From Methylocystis sp. MJC1 (lineage in GTDB: Bacteria > Pseudomonadota > Alphaproteobacteria > Rhizobiales > Beijerinckiaceae), in the NCBI RefSeq assembly GCF_026427715.1, contig NZ_CP107558.1, forward strand, positions 1,525,001-1,589,000: a stretch of DNA of 64,000 nt. Direction: 5' to 3'. Shown here one piece after another: positions 27,482 through 35,244 of the stretch; positions within the stretch are counted from its first letter, which is position 1, and every line of letters begins with the position of its first letter. The translations under genes and the position numbers were made by a program. A model generated the notes under the pieces. The model ran no database searches and was not told the origin of the DNA. It worked only from the letters and a program-made list of their open reading frames with translations.

Positions 27482-30400
27482 CCTTCGGGCGCTTCCCGCG
27501 GCCGCGCGCCGCCGCCGCGGGAGGCTTTCCTCTGCAGCTTGCTCGCGACAAGATAGATGACCGGCGTCGTGTAGAGCGTCATAATTTGGCTGAGAAGCAG
27601 GCCTCCGACGATGGTGACGCCGACCGGACGCCGCAATTCCGCGCCGACGCCCGTCGCCATAGCAAGCGGCAACGCGCCCAGCATCGCTGTGAGTGTCGTC
27701 ATCAGGATCGGACGGAAGCGTTCGGTCGCCGCCGCCAAGGCGGCGTCGCGCGGCGAGAGGCCGTTCTCTCGCTCTGCCTGCAGTGCGAAATCGACGAGCA
27801 TGATGCCATTTTTCTTGACGATGCCGATCAGCAACAGAACGCCGATCAAGGCCATGGCGGTGAAGGGCGTCTGAAACGCCTCGAGCGCGACCAGGGCGCC
27901 GAGCCCAGCCGACGGTAACGTGGAGAGGATCGTCAAGGGATGTATGAAACTCTCATAGAGCATGCCGAGGATGATATAGACAGCTATGAGCGCGCCGAGC
28001 ACGAAGAGCGGCGTTCCCTTCATCGTCTTGATGAAATCCGCCGCGTCGCCGACGAAATCGGCATGTAGCCCATCCGGAATGCGCAGATCGTTCACCGCTT
28101 GCCGGACCGCCTCGGTGGCGGCGCCGAGCGAATAGCCGGGGGCCGTGTTGAATGTCAGCGTCGTGGCGGGAAAGACGCCCTGATGATTGACGGCGAGTGG
28201 CAAGACCCCGCTCTCGATACGCGCAACTGCGGCGAGCGGCGCGATCTTTCCGCCGCCTCCAGCCACATAGACATTGTCGAGATCGGGCAGGTTGCGCTGA
28301 CGCGATTCAGGCGCTTCGACGATCACGCGATATTGGTTTCGCTCCGTATAGATGATCGAGGCCTGCCTTTGGCCGAAAGCGCTGTTCAGGGCGGCGTTGA
28401 TCGAGGATATCGCCACGCCCATTCGAGACGCTGCATTGCGGTCGATGATCACATTTGCTCTGAGGCCGCCTCTCTGGACGTCGCTCGACACGTCGGCGAG
28501 CTGAGGTAGAGCTTTCAGCCGCTGGAGAACCTTCGGCGTCCATTGCGCGAGCTCCTCGACGGAAGAATCCCAGAGCGTGAATTGAAATTGCGCCTTGCTC
28601 TGCCGGCCGCCCGAGCGGAAATCCTGCGCCGGCGCCATGAACACTTTCAAGCCGTCAATCTCGGCGAGTTTCCGCCGTAACCTCGCGACGATCTCGGCAC
28701 TCGTCGCCTTGCGCTGATCGGCTGGTTTCACCGCGATGAAAAACCGGCCCTGATTGCCGAGCAGGTTAAAACCGGCGACGCCGAGGATCGAACCGACCGC
28801 GGCGACGTCCGGATCGGCGGAGACCACATCCGCGGCCTTGCGCTGCAGCTCGACCATCCGCGTGAAAGATATCTCGGGCGAGGCCTCCGTCGTGCCGTTG
28901 ATCAGCCCGATGTCGTCCTGCGGCATGACGCCCTGCGGAATGGTGAGATAGAGCTGCGCGGTCGCTCCCATTGTCGTCAGAATTACGAGGAGCGTCGCGC
29001 GCGGGTGATCCACGACGGGGCGCAGCGTTCTTACATAAAGCCGCAGGATCGCGCCATGCGCGCCGCCGACGATCCGGTCCATGACCGTCCGCCTCTCAGG
29101 CCGAGCAGAGTGAAGATGCGCGCAGATCATCGGCGTGACTGTCAAGGACACGAGCGTCGAGGCGATGATCGCGAAGCTCAGCGTCAATGCGAATTCACGC
29201 AGCATCAAGCCGATGGCGTCGGTCATGAACAGGAGAGGGATAAACACGGCGACGAGAGATAGGCTGATGGAAACGACCGTGAAGCCGATCTGCCGCGCGC
29301 CCTCGAGCGCCGCTTTTAGACGCCCCATACCGCGCTCGATATTCCTTTCGATGTTCTCGATCATCACGATGGCGTCGTCGACGACGAAACCAACGGAGAT
29401 TGTCAGCGCCATAAGCGAAAAATTATCGATCGTGAATCCGGCCGCCCAGATCGCCGCGCAAGCGCTCGCAAGAGAGAGCGGCACTGTGACCCCAGCCGCG
29501 AAAGTGGGCGCGCCTCGGCGAAAAAACAGAAACACCACCAGCATGACGAGGACAACCGAGATCAGCAGGGCGCGCTGAATCTCTGAGACGCTGGCGCGGA
29601 TCGTCTGCGTGCGGTCTGTAAGCACCGAGATTTCGACGCCGCTTGGAATCCAGCCGCGCAACCGCGGCAATAACGCCTTTATGTGATCTACCGTCTCGAT
29701 CACATTGGCGTTCGGCTGCTTGGAGACGACCACGAAAACGGCTGGCTTCCCGTTGTACCATCCGGCGGACAGCCTGTTGCGCTGGCCCAGCTCGACGGAG
29801 GCGATGTCGCCGAGCTTCGCGACGGCTCCGGCGGAGGAAGCGACAACAATTTGGCGGAACTCGTCAGGCGTCGAGAGGAGACCGTTGGCCGCGAAAGTGA
29901 GAGAACGCGCATCGCCGTCCAGCGCGCCGAGCGGGCCAAGGACGTTGGCCTTCCTGATTGCCTCGCTCACCCTGTCGATGCTGAGGCCCATGCTGGCAAG
30001 TCGAGTCGGGTCCGCCTGGACGCGGATCGCCGGTTGCTCCGCGCCGGCGATCCTGACATCGGCGACGCCCGGAACCTGCGCGATCCGCTGCGCCATGATG
30101 GAGTCTGCGATGTCATAGATCGCGCTGGTCGGCAGCGTATCCGACGTCATCGCGAGGGCAAAGACCGGCGGCCCAGCCAGGCTGGCCTTGCGGAAGGAAG
30201 GAGGGGACGGCAGGTCGGAGGGAAGATCGGTCAACGCCGCATTGATCGCAGCCTGCACGTCGCGCGCCGCGGCGTCGATGTTTCGTCCGAGCCGGAATTG
30301 AAGGGTGATCGAAGTCGAGCCGTATGAATTGGCGGAAGTGAGCTCGGCGACGCTGGATATGCCTGCGAGCCGCCGTTCCAACGGCGCGGCCACCGCGGCG

Positions 30401-30579
30401 GCCATGGTAGCCGGATCGGTCCCCGGACGAGAGGCGGAAACGCCGATTATCGGCAGCTCGACGGACGGAACGCTGGCGACCGGCAGAAAGAAATAGGCGA
30501 GAGAGCCGAGCAGGAAGCAGGCGGCGGCGATCAGTGTGGTCGCGACGGGGCGTCGAATGAAAGGCGCAGAGACGTTCAT
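27478..30579 (-). CDS. RND efflux transporter inner-membrane subunit (HAE1/MdtBC-like)
   Basis: 1033 residues, typical AcrB/MdtB length. It starts with the usual FIRRPVATTLIAAACFLLGSL-type helix. The TM4 proton-relay pair is present (ISVGFVVDDAIVMIENIERN has the two Asp), and the last TM cluster has LLLIGIVKKNGIMLVDFA with the conserved Lys. No membrane-fusion protein or outer-membrane channel gene is adjacent, so it must borrow partners or be an orphan. It lies between mbnT and mbnR and on the same strand as mbnR (260-base gap), so read-through from mbnR is possible. A role in metal or methanobactin traffic would be inference from position only. Confidence 0.9.
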   Translation of the reverse strand: MNVSAPFIRRPVATTLIAAACFLLGSLAYFFLPVASVPSVELPIIGVSASRPGTDPATMAAAVAAPLERRLAGISSVAELTSANSYGSTSITLQFRLGRNIDAAARDVQAAINAALTDLPSDLPSPPSFRKASLAGPPVFALAMTSDTLPTSAIYDIADSIMAQRIAQVPGVADVRIAGAEQPAIRVQADPTRLASMGLSIDRVSEAIRKANVLGPLGALDGDARSLTFAANGLLSTPDEFRQIVVASSAGAVAKLGDIASVELGQRNRLSAGWYNGKPAVFVVVSKQPNANVIETVDHIKALLPRLRGWIPSGVEISVLTDRTQTIRASVSEIQRALLISVVLVMLVVFLFFRRGAPTFAAGVTVPLSLASACAAIWAAGFTIDNFSLMALTISVGFVVDDAIVMIENIERNIERGMGRLKAALEGARQIGFTVVSISLSLVAVFIPLLFMTDAIGLMLREFALTLSFAIIASTLVSLTVTPMICAHLHSARPERRTVMDRIVGGAHGAILRLYVRTLRPVVDHPRATLLVILTTMGATAQLYLTIPQGVMPQDDIGLINGTTEASPEISFTRMVELQRKAADVVSADPDVAAVGSILGVAGFNLLGNQGRFFIAVKPADQRKATSAEIVARLRRKLAEIDGLKVFMAPAQDFRSGGRQSKAQFQFTLWDSSVEELAQWTPKVLQRLKALPQLADVSSDVQRGGLRANVIIDRNAASRMGVAISSINAALNSAFGQRQASIIYTERNQYRVIVEAPESRQRNLPDLDNVYVAGGGGKIAPLAAVARIESGVLPLAVNHQGVFPATTLTFNTAPGYSLGAATEAVRQAVNDLRIPDGLHADFVGDAADFIKTMKGTPLFVLGALIAVYIILGMLYESFIHPLTILSTLPSAGLGALVALEAFQTPFTAMALIGVLLLIGIVKKNGIMLVDFALQAERENGLSPRDAALAAATERFRPILMTTLTAMLGALPLAMATGVGAELRRPVGVTIVGGLLLSQIMTLYTTPVIYLVASKLQRKASRGGGARPREAPEG

Positions 30580-30838
30580 CTGCGCCGGGCAGGCGGTTGC
30601 TGGGCGCCGCCTGATTCAAAGTGCGCGTGCTTCGGCTCTAAAATCTCTACGCAGATGGGCGGCAAGCCCTGGGCCGTTCGATCGATACTGAACTTATCTC
30701 GGAGCCGCTGCGGAGTTCTTTTCCTTATTGCTTCTCGCTCCGTCATACATGCAGTCCCACGGCAAGGCCTCTAACCCTAGACGTGGCAAGGCAAGAAAAC
30801 GGAACCTCTCCTTTAAAAAAATTCTCGTTCCTCGAGCG

Positions 30839-31801
30839 TCAATACAACAAGGTCACATATTCGGTCATGTGGATGGCGTGCAGGCCGAGCGAGATCTCCA
30901 CTTCGTCGACGAGTTGCCGCAGGTCGTCGACGCCGAAAACGCCGGAAACACGGCGCGCGCAAACAGATGGATCGACGCAATAGATAATCCCGCGATGGTA
31001 ACGTCCGACCGCTGCGAGAACATCGCGAAGCGGCTGCTTCGTCACGATCAGCTTCCCGTGTCGCCAAGCGGTGGCTGCGTCGATGTCCACGGCTTCAGGC
31101 GCGCGCGCCGCGGCGCCGCGCTCATAACCGCTCTGTTGGCCTTCCGCTACAACGACCGAGGCTCCCCGGCTCATGACCAGCACGCGATGTTCATTCACTG
31201 TCACGCGCGCGCCGGAGCCGTCCAAGGCGACGTCAAAGGCGGTGCCGAGCGCGGTCACGGAGCCCTCGCCGGCCTCGACGACGAAGGGACGCGCGGGATC
31301 GGGCGCAACGTCGAACCAGGCTTCGCCGGAAAGCAGCGTCACGCGTCTCTCGGCGGCGCTGTAATGGACAGAGATAGACGACCTCGAGTCGAGCTGCGCC
31401 CAGGAGCCGTCATCCAGCGTGACGACTTTCCTTTCCCCGACGCCGGCGTAATGATCGGCCCGAATTCGTGTTACGACGTCGCCCAGCGACAGCAGCATCG
31501 CGAGAGCGGCCGCCAGAGTGGCGACCGTGGCCGTGATGCGCCGCCTGCGGCCACGGCGCGCGCGTCGGACCCGAAGGGACGGGCTCATCCCAGCGAGATG
31601 GCCAAACATGCGCAGGACCTCCTCGAACGCCGCGGCGTTTTCGGCATCTTCGGCGAGCCACTGCTCGAAAGCCGCCTTTTCCTCGGCGGAGGACAGCCCG
31701 CCCCTCAATCTCACGAACCAGTCGATGGCGGCGTCCCCGGCGTCGTCGGCGTCGGAACGCGGTGTTTCCTTGATTGGCTTCATCGATCGAACAGAAATCA
31801 C
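30839..31801 (-). CDS. mbnR: FecR-type anti-sigma factor, MbnR
   Basis: 320 residues from the GTG at 31801, preceded by AGGACGAAGAG; an ATG at 31783 is the alternative. The N-terminal cytoplasmic anti-sigma domain contains DAAIDWFVRLRGGLSSAEEK and FEQWLAEDAENAAAFEEV, the standard FecR (DUF4880) pattern. A single membrane helix follows (TATVATLAAALAMLLSLGDV), then the periplasmic FecR domain (VVTLDDGSWAQLDSRSSISV, GEAWFDVAPDPARPF, VTALGTAFDV) and a C-terminal STN-contact region. In the Fec paradigm it receives the signal from the STN domain of a loaded receptor and controls a partner ECF sigma, here presumably MbnI, encoded 9 kb away. Confidence 0.85.
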   Translation of the reverse strand: MISVRSMKPIKETPRSDADDAGDAAIDWFVRLRGGLSSAEEKAAFEQWLAEDAENAAAFEEVLRMFGHLAGMSPSLRVRRARRGRRRRITATVATLAAALAMLLSLGDVVTRIRADHYAGVGERKVVTLDDGSWAQLDSRSSISVHYSAAERRVTLLSGEAWFDVAPDPARPFVVEAGEGSVTALGTAFDVALDGSGARVTVNEHRVLVMSRGASVVVAEGQQSGYERGAAARAPEAVDIDAATAWRHGKLIVTKQPLRDVLAAVGRYHRGIIYCVDPSVCARRVSGVFGVDDLRQLVDEVEISLGLHAIHMTEYVTLLY

Positions 31802-32347
31802 AGCTCTTCGTCCTACGCGCGCTCAAATGAGTGAATACTCCTCACGCGCTAAATGCAAGCCGACCCAATAGACCCAAACGTTCGTGAAGTGTCAGGTTTC
31901 AAGAGCACTTTTTTTTCAAAGAAGGTTCCGAAATGCGGTCGCATATCGTCAAGTGAGTTAAGACCGGCAAAAAATGTCCGTTTGGGAGAACGAGTAGAAA
32001 AAATATGCGGCCCGGCAAAAGAAGCTTGGTACCGAGGAGCCGCGACAGAAATCGGCGGCGATCGAAAGTACGGAGGTAGCCGGCGTCAGCGCAAAGCAGA
32101 CGTGGCGACAAATCAATTGAGCCCTCCAATCTCCAGGATAGCGGACTATTAGCGTTCGAATGCAGGCATACTATTTCAGTGTCTCGCATATTTTTCCATT
32201 CAAAAACGATTTATTAGTATTGACTCCTGTATTACTGAATGTGACTATCCATCTGTTTTTCGAATAGATGCTGCGAGAAACGTTCGTAATGCTTTGTTAT
32301 ACTACAGGCATGCGGAGCTATGTTTGGCATCAAATTAGGAGACGATA
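31802..32347 (+). other. Divergent control region between mbnR and mbnA
   Basis: About 545 bases with no convincing gene. The part from 32150 to 32330 is strongly AT-rich compared with the rest of the window. It must hold the promoters of mbnR (-) and of the mbnA operon (+). Confidence 0.6.
32295..32303 (+). promoter_or_regulatory. Possible extended -10 promoter of the mbnA operon
   Basis: TGTTATACT at 32295-32303 fits an extended -10 (TG-n-TATACT). No good -35 hexamer lies 17 bases upstream (GAGAAA), as is usual for extended -10 promoters. Transcription would start near 32310, giving a leader of about 38 bases. A separate ECF-type promoter for MbnI may exist further upstream, but I could not define it. 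Confidence 0.4.
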
Positions 32348-32455
32348 ATGACTATCAAGATCACCAAGAAGGAAATCCTGCCCGTCGTTGGTCGCGTTCA
32401 GGCGTTTTGCAGCTCGTGCTCGGGCGGCGGTCAATGCGGCTGCGGCCCGGCCTAA
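32348..32455 (+). CDS. mbnA: Methanobactin precursor peptide MbnA
   Basis: A 35-residue peptide with AGGAGA (32337-32342) five bases upstream. The leader MTIKITKKEILPVVGRVQA closely matches the leader I know from M. trichosporium OB3b (MTVKIAQKKVLPVIGRAAA). The remaining FCSSCSGGGQCGCGPA is the predicted core. By alignment with the OB3b core LCGSCYPCSCM, the Phe-Cys (20-21) and Gln-Cys (29-30) pairs would become the heterocycle/thioamide copper ligands, and Cys24 and Cys32 could form the disulfide. The inserted SGGG between the two halves and the C-terminal GPA are unlike the cores I know. The gene lies 95 bases before mbnB. Leader identity and context make the call strong; the ring positions are inference. 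Confidence 0.93.
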   Translation: MTIKITKKEILPVVGRVQAFCSSCSGGGQCGCGPA

Positions 32456-32550
32456 TTTGGTCTGAAGCTTCTGCGCCGCGCCCGGCTTGACCGGGCCGGC
32501 GCTCCGCGGCGCCGTTTTCCGGCGCCGCTTCTCTGGAGGCGGGTTTGGAA

Positions 32551-33381
32551 ATGCAGATCGGATTCAATTTCACGCTGAATGGCACCCTCGAAATGGTTCA
32601 GCGCATGGTGAAGGAGCGCCAGATCGATTATTGCGAGTTGCTGATCGATAATTTTTTTCACTTTCCAGTTAAGGAGCTGGTAGACGCTTTCGATTGCCCG
32701 GTCGCATTTCACATTATGTTTTCGAAGCACCTCGAAAACGATACGGAGGCGCTACAGCAATTTGCCAAGAATGTGCGCACATTTATCGACGCAATGAATC
32801 CGGTTTACGTGTCGGATCATCTCTTGTGTTTCAGCCACAACGACAGGCGTCTGTTGCACCTTGCCGAAATTGACTACGGAGAATACGACTCGGTTCGACG
32901 GCGCGTCGAGTGGTGGCAGGATGCGCTCGGAACCCGACTCTATCTTGAGAATTATCCTTCGATCATGGAGGGCGGTTGGGAGGCACCCGCCTTCTACGAA
33001 CGTCTTTGCAAGGATACTGGCGCCGGCGTTCTTTTCGACGCGTCGAATGCCATCGTCGCGAAGCATAATTGCGGCGCGCCTGTTGACTTATGGAAAGACG
33101 TCATCGCGAGCACTCGACATTTTCACGTCGCGGGCTACGGCCCGTCGTTCATCGAACCCAACGTGATCGTCGATACGCACGACCGCGAATTGGCGCCGGA
33201 TACGATCGCTTTTCTGACTGATATGCGCGACGTCTTCGACAAACCTGGCGCAACAATCACCTACGAGCGCGATTTTGAGATCGATTACGATTCGATCTCC
33301 AGGGACCTCCAACGCCTTCACGATATTTTCCCTCGGACTCAGGAAAAAGCCCATGACATGCTTGTCACCAGCGCCAGCTAG
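32551..33381 (+). CDS. mbnB: MbnB, DUF692-family iron-dependent methanobactin synthase subunit
   Basis: 276 residues from the ATG at 32551; GGAGG (32535-32539) is 11 bases upstream, and a TTG at 32545 is possible. DUF692 proteins are TIM barrels with a multi-iron site. With MbnC, MbnB performs the four-electron oxidation of Cys in MbnA to oxazolone plus thioamide. Probable metal ligands are visible at H54 (AFHIM), H90 (SDHLL), E133 (LENYP), D163/N166 (FDASNA), H192 (FHVAGY), D208/H210 (VDTHD) and E239 (YERDF). Length fits the family. The gene is followed by mbnC with a 29-base overlap, so the pair is coupled. Confidence 0.93.
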   Translation: MQIGFNFTLNGTLEMVQRMVKERQIDYCELLIDNFFHFPVKELVDAFDCPVAFHIMFSKHLENDTEALQQFAKNVRTFIDAMNPVYVSDHLLCFSHNDRRLLHLAEIDYGEYDSVRRRVEWWQDALGTRLYLENYPSIMEGGWEAPAFYERLCKDTGAGVLFDASNAIVAKHNCGAPVDLWKDVIASTRHFHVAGYGPSFIEPNVIVDTHDRELAPDTIAFLTDMRDVFDKPGATITYERDFEIDYDSISRDLQRLHDIFPRTQEKAHDMLVTSAS

Positions 33382-33940
33382 GCTCGACGCGGATCTACTG
33401 GACGATTTCGCGAATCCCGAGCGACAAAGCGCGTACCCAAGAGAATCTAGAGCCTATGTCCGGGTTGATATCAGCATTCGCGCGTATTGGCATGCTTTGT
33501 TCGATCAGGTTCCGGAGCTCCTGGAACTCTCCGGTCCCGATGGGCGGGCGATATTCCTGCCGTTTATGGAATGGGCGCGCGCAAAGGGCGTAACATTCAA
33601 CTGGGCCTTTTACCTCTGGGTCTATGGATGGCTGATGCAGTCAGGATTTCGTGACCGCCTTGGAAGGGATCTTCTCTTGAGAATGATGAGCGCAGCCGCG
33701 GGACGCTGGATCGGGGTCGATCGCGACACAGACCGCTGCGCGCTCGTAATCGGAAGCCCGATGCTTGAAGGCGCAGTCGTCGTGGGTTGGAAGCTCAAGA
33801 GCCTTCAAACAACCGTGATTCCAGTCGAGCGTCTTGATCTTGAAGAACCGCTTTCCAGTCCAGCCGGGCACTTCGGTTGTTTCTATGCGCCAAGCTTCGA
33901 CCTCGACTATTTTCCCGGTTGGAAATCAATTCCGTTATGA
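33353..33940 (+). CDS. mbnC: MbnC, methanobactin synthase partner subunit
   Basis: 195 residues from the ATG at 33353, with AGGA at 33341-33344 upstream and lying inside the end of mbnB. MbnC forms the MbnBC heterodimer and helps bind the MbnA leader. The sequence is typical of the family: ESRAYVRVDISIRAYWHALFDQVPELL, split here as an N-terminal helical part, and a C-terminal region (GHFGCFYAPSFDLDYFPGW). There is no catalytic motif. The stop overlaps the mbnM start as ATGA (33937-33940). Identification depends partly on position after mbnB, since MbnC sequences are divergent. Confidence 0.88.
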   Translation: MTCLSPAPARLDADLLDDFANPERQSAYPRESRAYVRVDISIRAYWHALFDQVPELLELSGPDGRAIFLPFMEWARAKGVTFNWAFYLWVYGWLMQSGFRDRLGRDLLLRMMSAAAGRWIGVDRDTDRCALVIGSPMLEGAVVVGWKLKSLQTTVIPVERLDLEEPLSSPAGHFGCFYAPSFDLDYFPGWKSIPL

Positions 33941-35241
33941 GCAATAGGGACTTCTGGCGGGGCTATTGGTCTTTGCTTTTTGCGCTGGTCGCGGCGCAAC
34001 TAACGCAGCAAGCCGACATCATCATGGTGAGCCACATGGGCGGCGCCGCGGTCGGAGCATATGCAGTGCTGATGCGGTTGGCTTTCGTGGATGTCGTCGC
34101 GATGATGGCGTTGAGCGCCGTTGCATCGACATCCGTTGTGAAGGCTCAGCGTGCCGGCCAGACGGCATGCGCGGTCAGCCAGATACGCACGCTCGCCGTG
34201 GGAGCTGGCGTGTGCTGCTCGATTTGCGGCCTTTTATTCTATCCGTGGTTCGGCGAGAGGCTTGTCGGTGACGAGAGGATTGCGTCATTCATCGAAGACG
34301 GCGTCTTCTGGTATTCCGTCGCCGCTCCCTTTCGATTTTTGAGCAATGTGTCGGCGTTTGTTCTTCATGCGGTGGGCCGTGGGTCGCTGGTCGTGAGATG
34401 GAAATTGATCGAGGCGGTCGCCAAGACGGCCGGAAACTATGTTTTCATGAACCTGCTTGGATTGGGATTTTCGGGGTGTTTCGTGAGCGGACTTATTGTC
34501 GTTTTCTGCTCAACAATCTGGTGCAACCAAGTTCTGGCCAGTTTTTGCAATAGCTGGATAGCTGTCCCTAAATGGAATTGGACGGCGCAATTCTTGCGCG
34601 CGACCGCTTGCGAAGCCCAGCGCCTGGCCTCTGTACAAATAGGCGTGTTGATCAGTTTCGCCTTGTTTGCAGCGCAATGGTCAAATCAACACGACATTTC
34701 ACGCCTGAACTCCTATGCCGCAGGCCAGACGTTGATGCTTATCTTATTCACGCCGTTCATGGCGCTAATTAGATTTTTGTCGTTTAGACTCGCCGGATGG
34801 GATCGCAGTCAATATTTAGCGGTATTGCGTGTGGTTTGGGCGCCCGGCACTTTCATTGCCATCGGTTCGGCGATGCTCTTGTTTGAAAGCCAAGATTGGC
34901 TGGGGCGCCTATACGGCCAACAAGGCCCTTGGTGGGCGACTCTGGTCCAGGCGCTCGCAATTTCGCTGCCAATTCGATTTATTGCAAATGTCTTGAGAGC
35001 CATATTGCACGCGCACGGCGACTTCGGCGCGGTCGCGGCGGTCGATTCCACCGCGCTCTGGCTGATTGCTGTGCCCTTGGTTGGGCTTGGCCTTTATGCA
35101 GATTCGCCGATTCTGGCCTATTCGTCACTGGTATTTCCTGAGGCAGCGTGCGCAACATGCCTATGGTGTTGGCTTACGCCATCGGACGTCTCAGATATGG
35201 CCAAACGCTTTCATCCTCTGCCGCTATTCAGAAGGAGGTAG
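33937..35241 (+). CDS. mbnM: MbnM, MATE-family methanobactin exporter
   Basis: 434 residues with about 12 hydrophobic helices and the MATE (multidrug and toxin extrusion) pattern: an early LTQQADIIMVSHMGGAAVGAY matches the family's 'QxxDxxMVGxxG' helix. The start at 33937 is fixed by an ATGA overlap with mbnC. In methanobactin operons MbnM moves the modified or leader-bearing peptide across the inner membrane. The short spacing on both sides (overlap before, three bases before mbnF) shows a single operon. Confidence 0.9.
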   Translation: MSNRDFWRGYWSLLFALVAAQLTQQADIIMVSHMGGAAVGAYAVLMRLAFVDVVAMMALSAVASTSVVKAQRAGQTACAVSQIRTLAVGAGVCCSICGLLFYPWFGERLVGDERIASFIEDGVFWYSVAAPFRFLSNVSAFVLHAVGRGSLVVRWKLIEAVAKTAGNYVFMNLLGLGFSGCFVSGLIVVFCSTIWCNQVLASFCNSWIAVPKWNWTAQFLRATACEAQRLASVQIGVLISFALFAAQWSNQHDISRLNSYAAGQTLMLILFTPFMALIRFLSFRLAGWDRSQYLAVLRVVWAPGTFIAIGSAMLLFESQDWLGRLYGQQGPWWATLVQALAISLPIRFIANVLRAILHAHGDFGAVAAVDSTALWLIAVPLVGLGLYADSPILAYSSLVFPEAACATCLWCWLTPSDVSDMAKRFHPLPLFRRR

Positions 35242-35244
35242 CCC

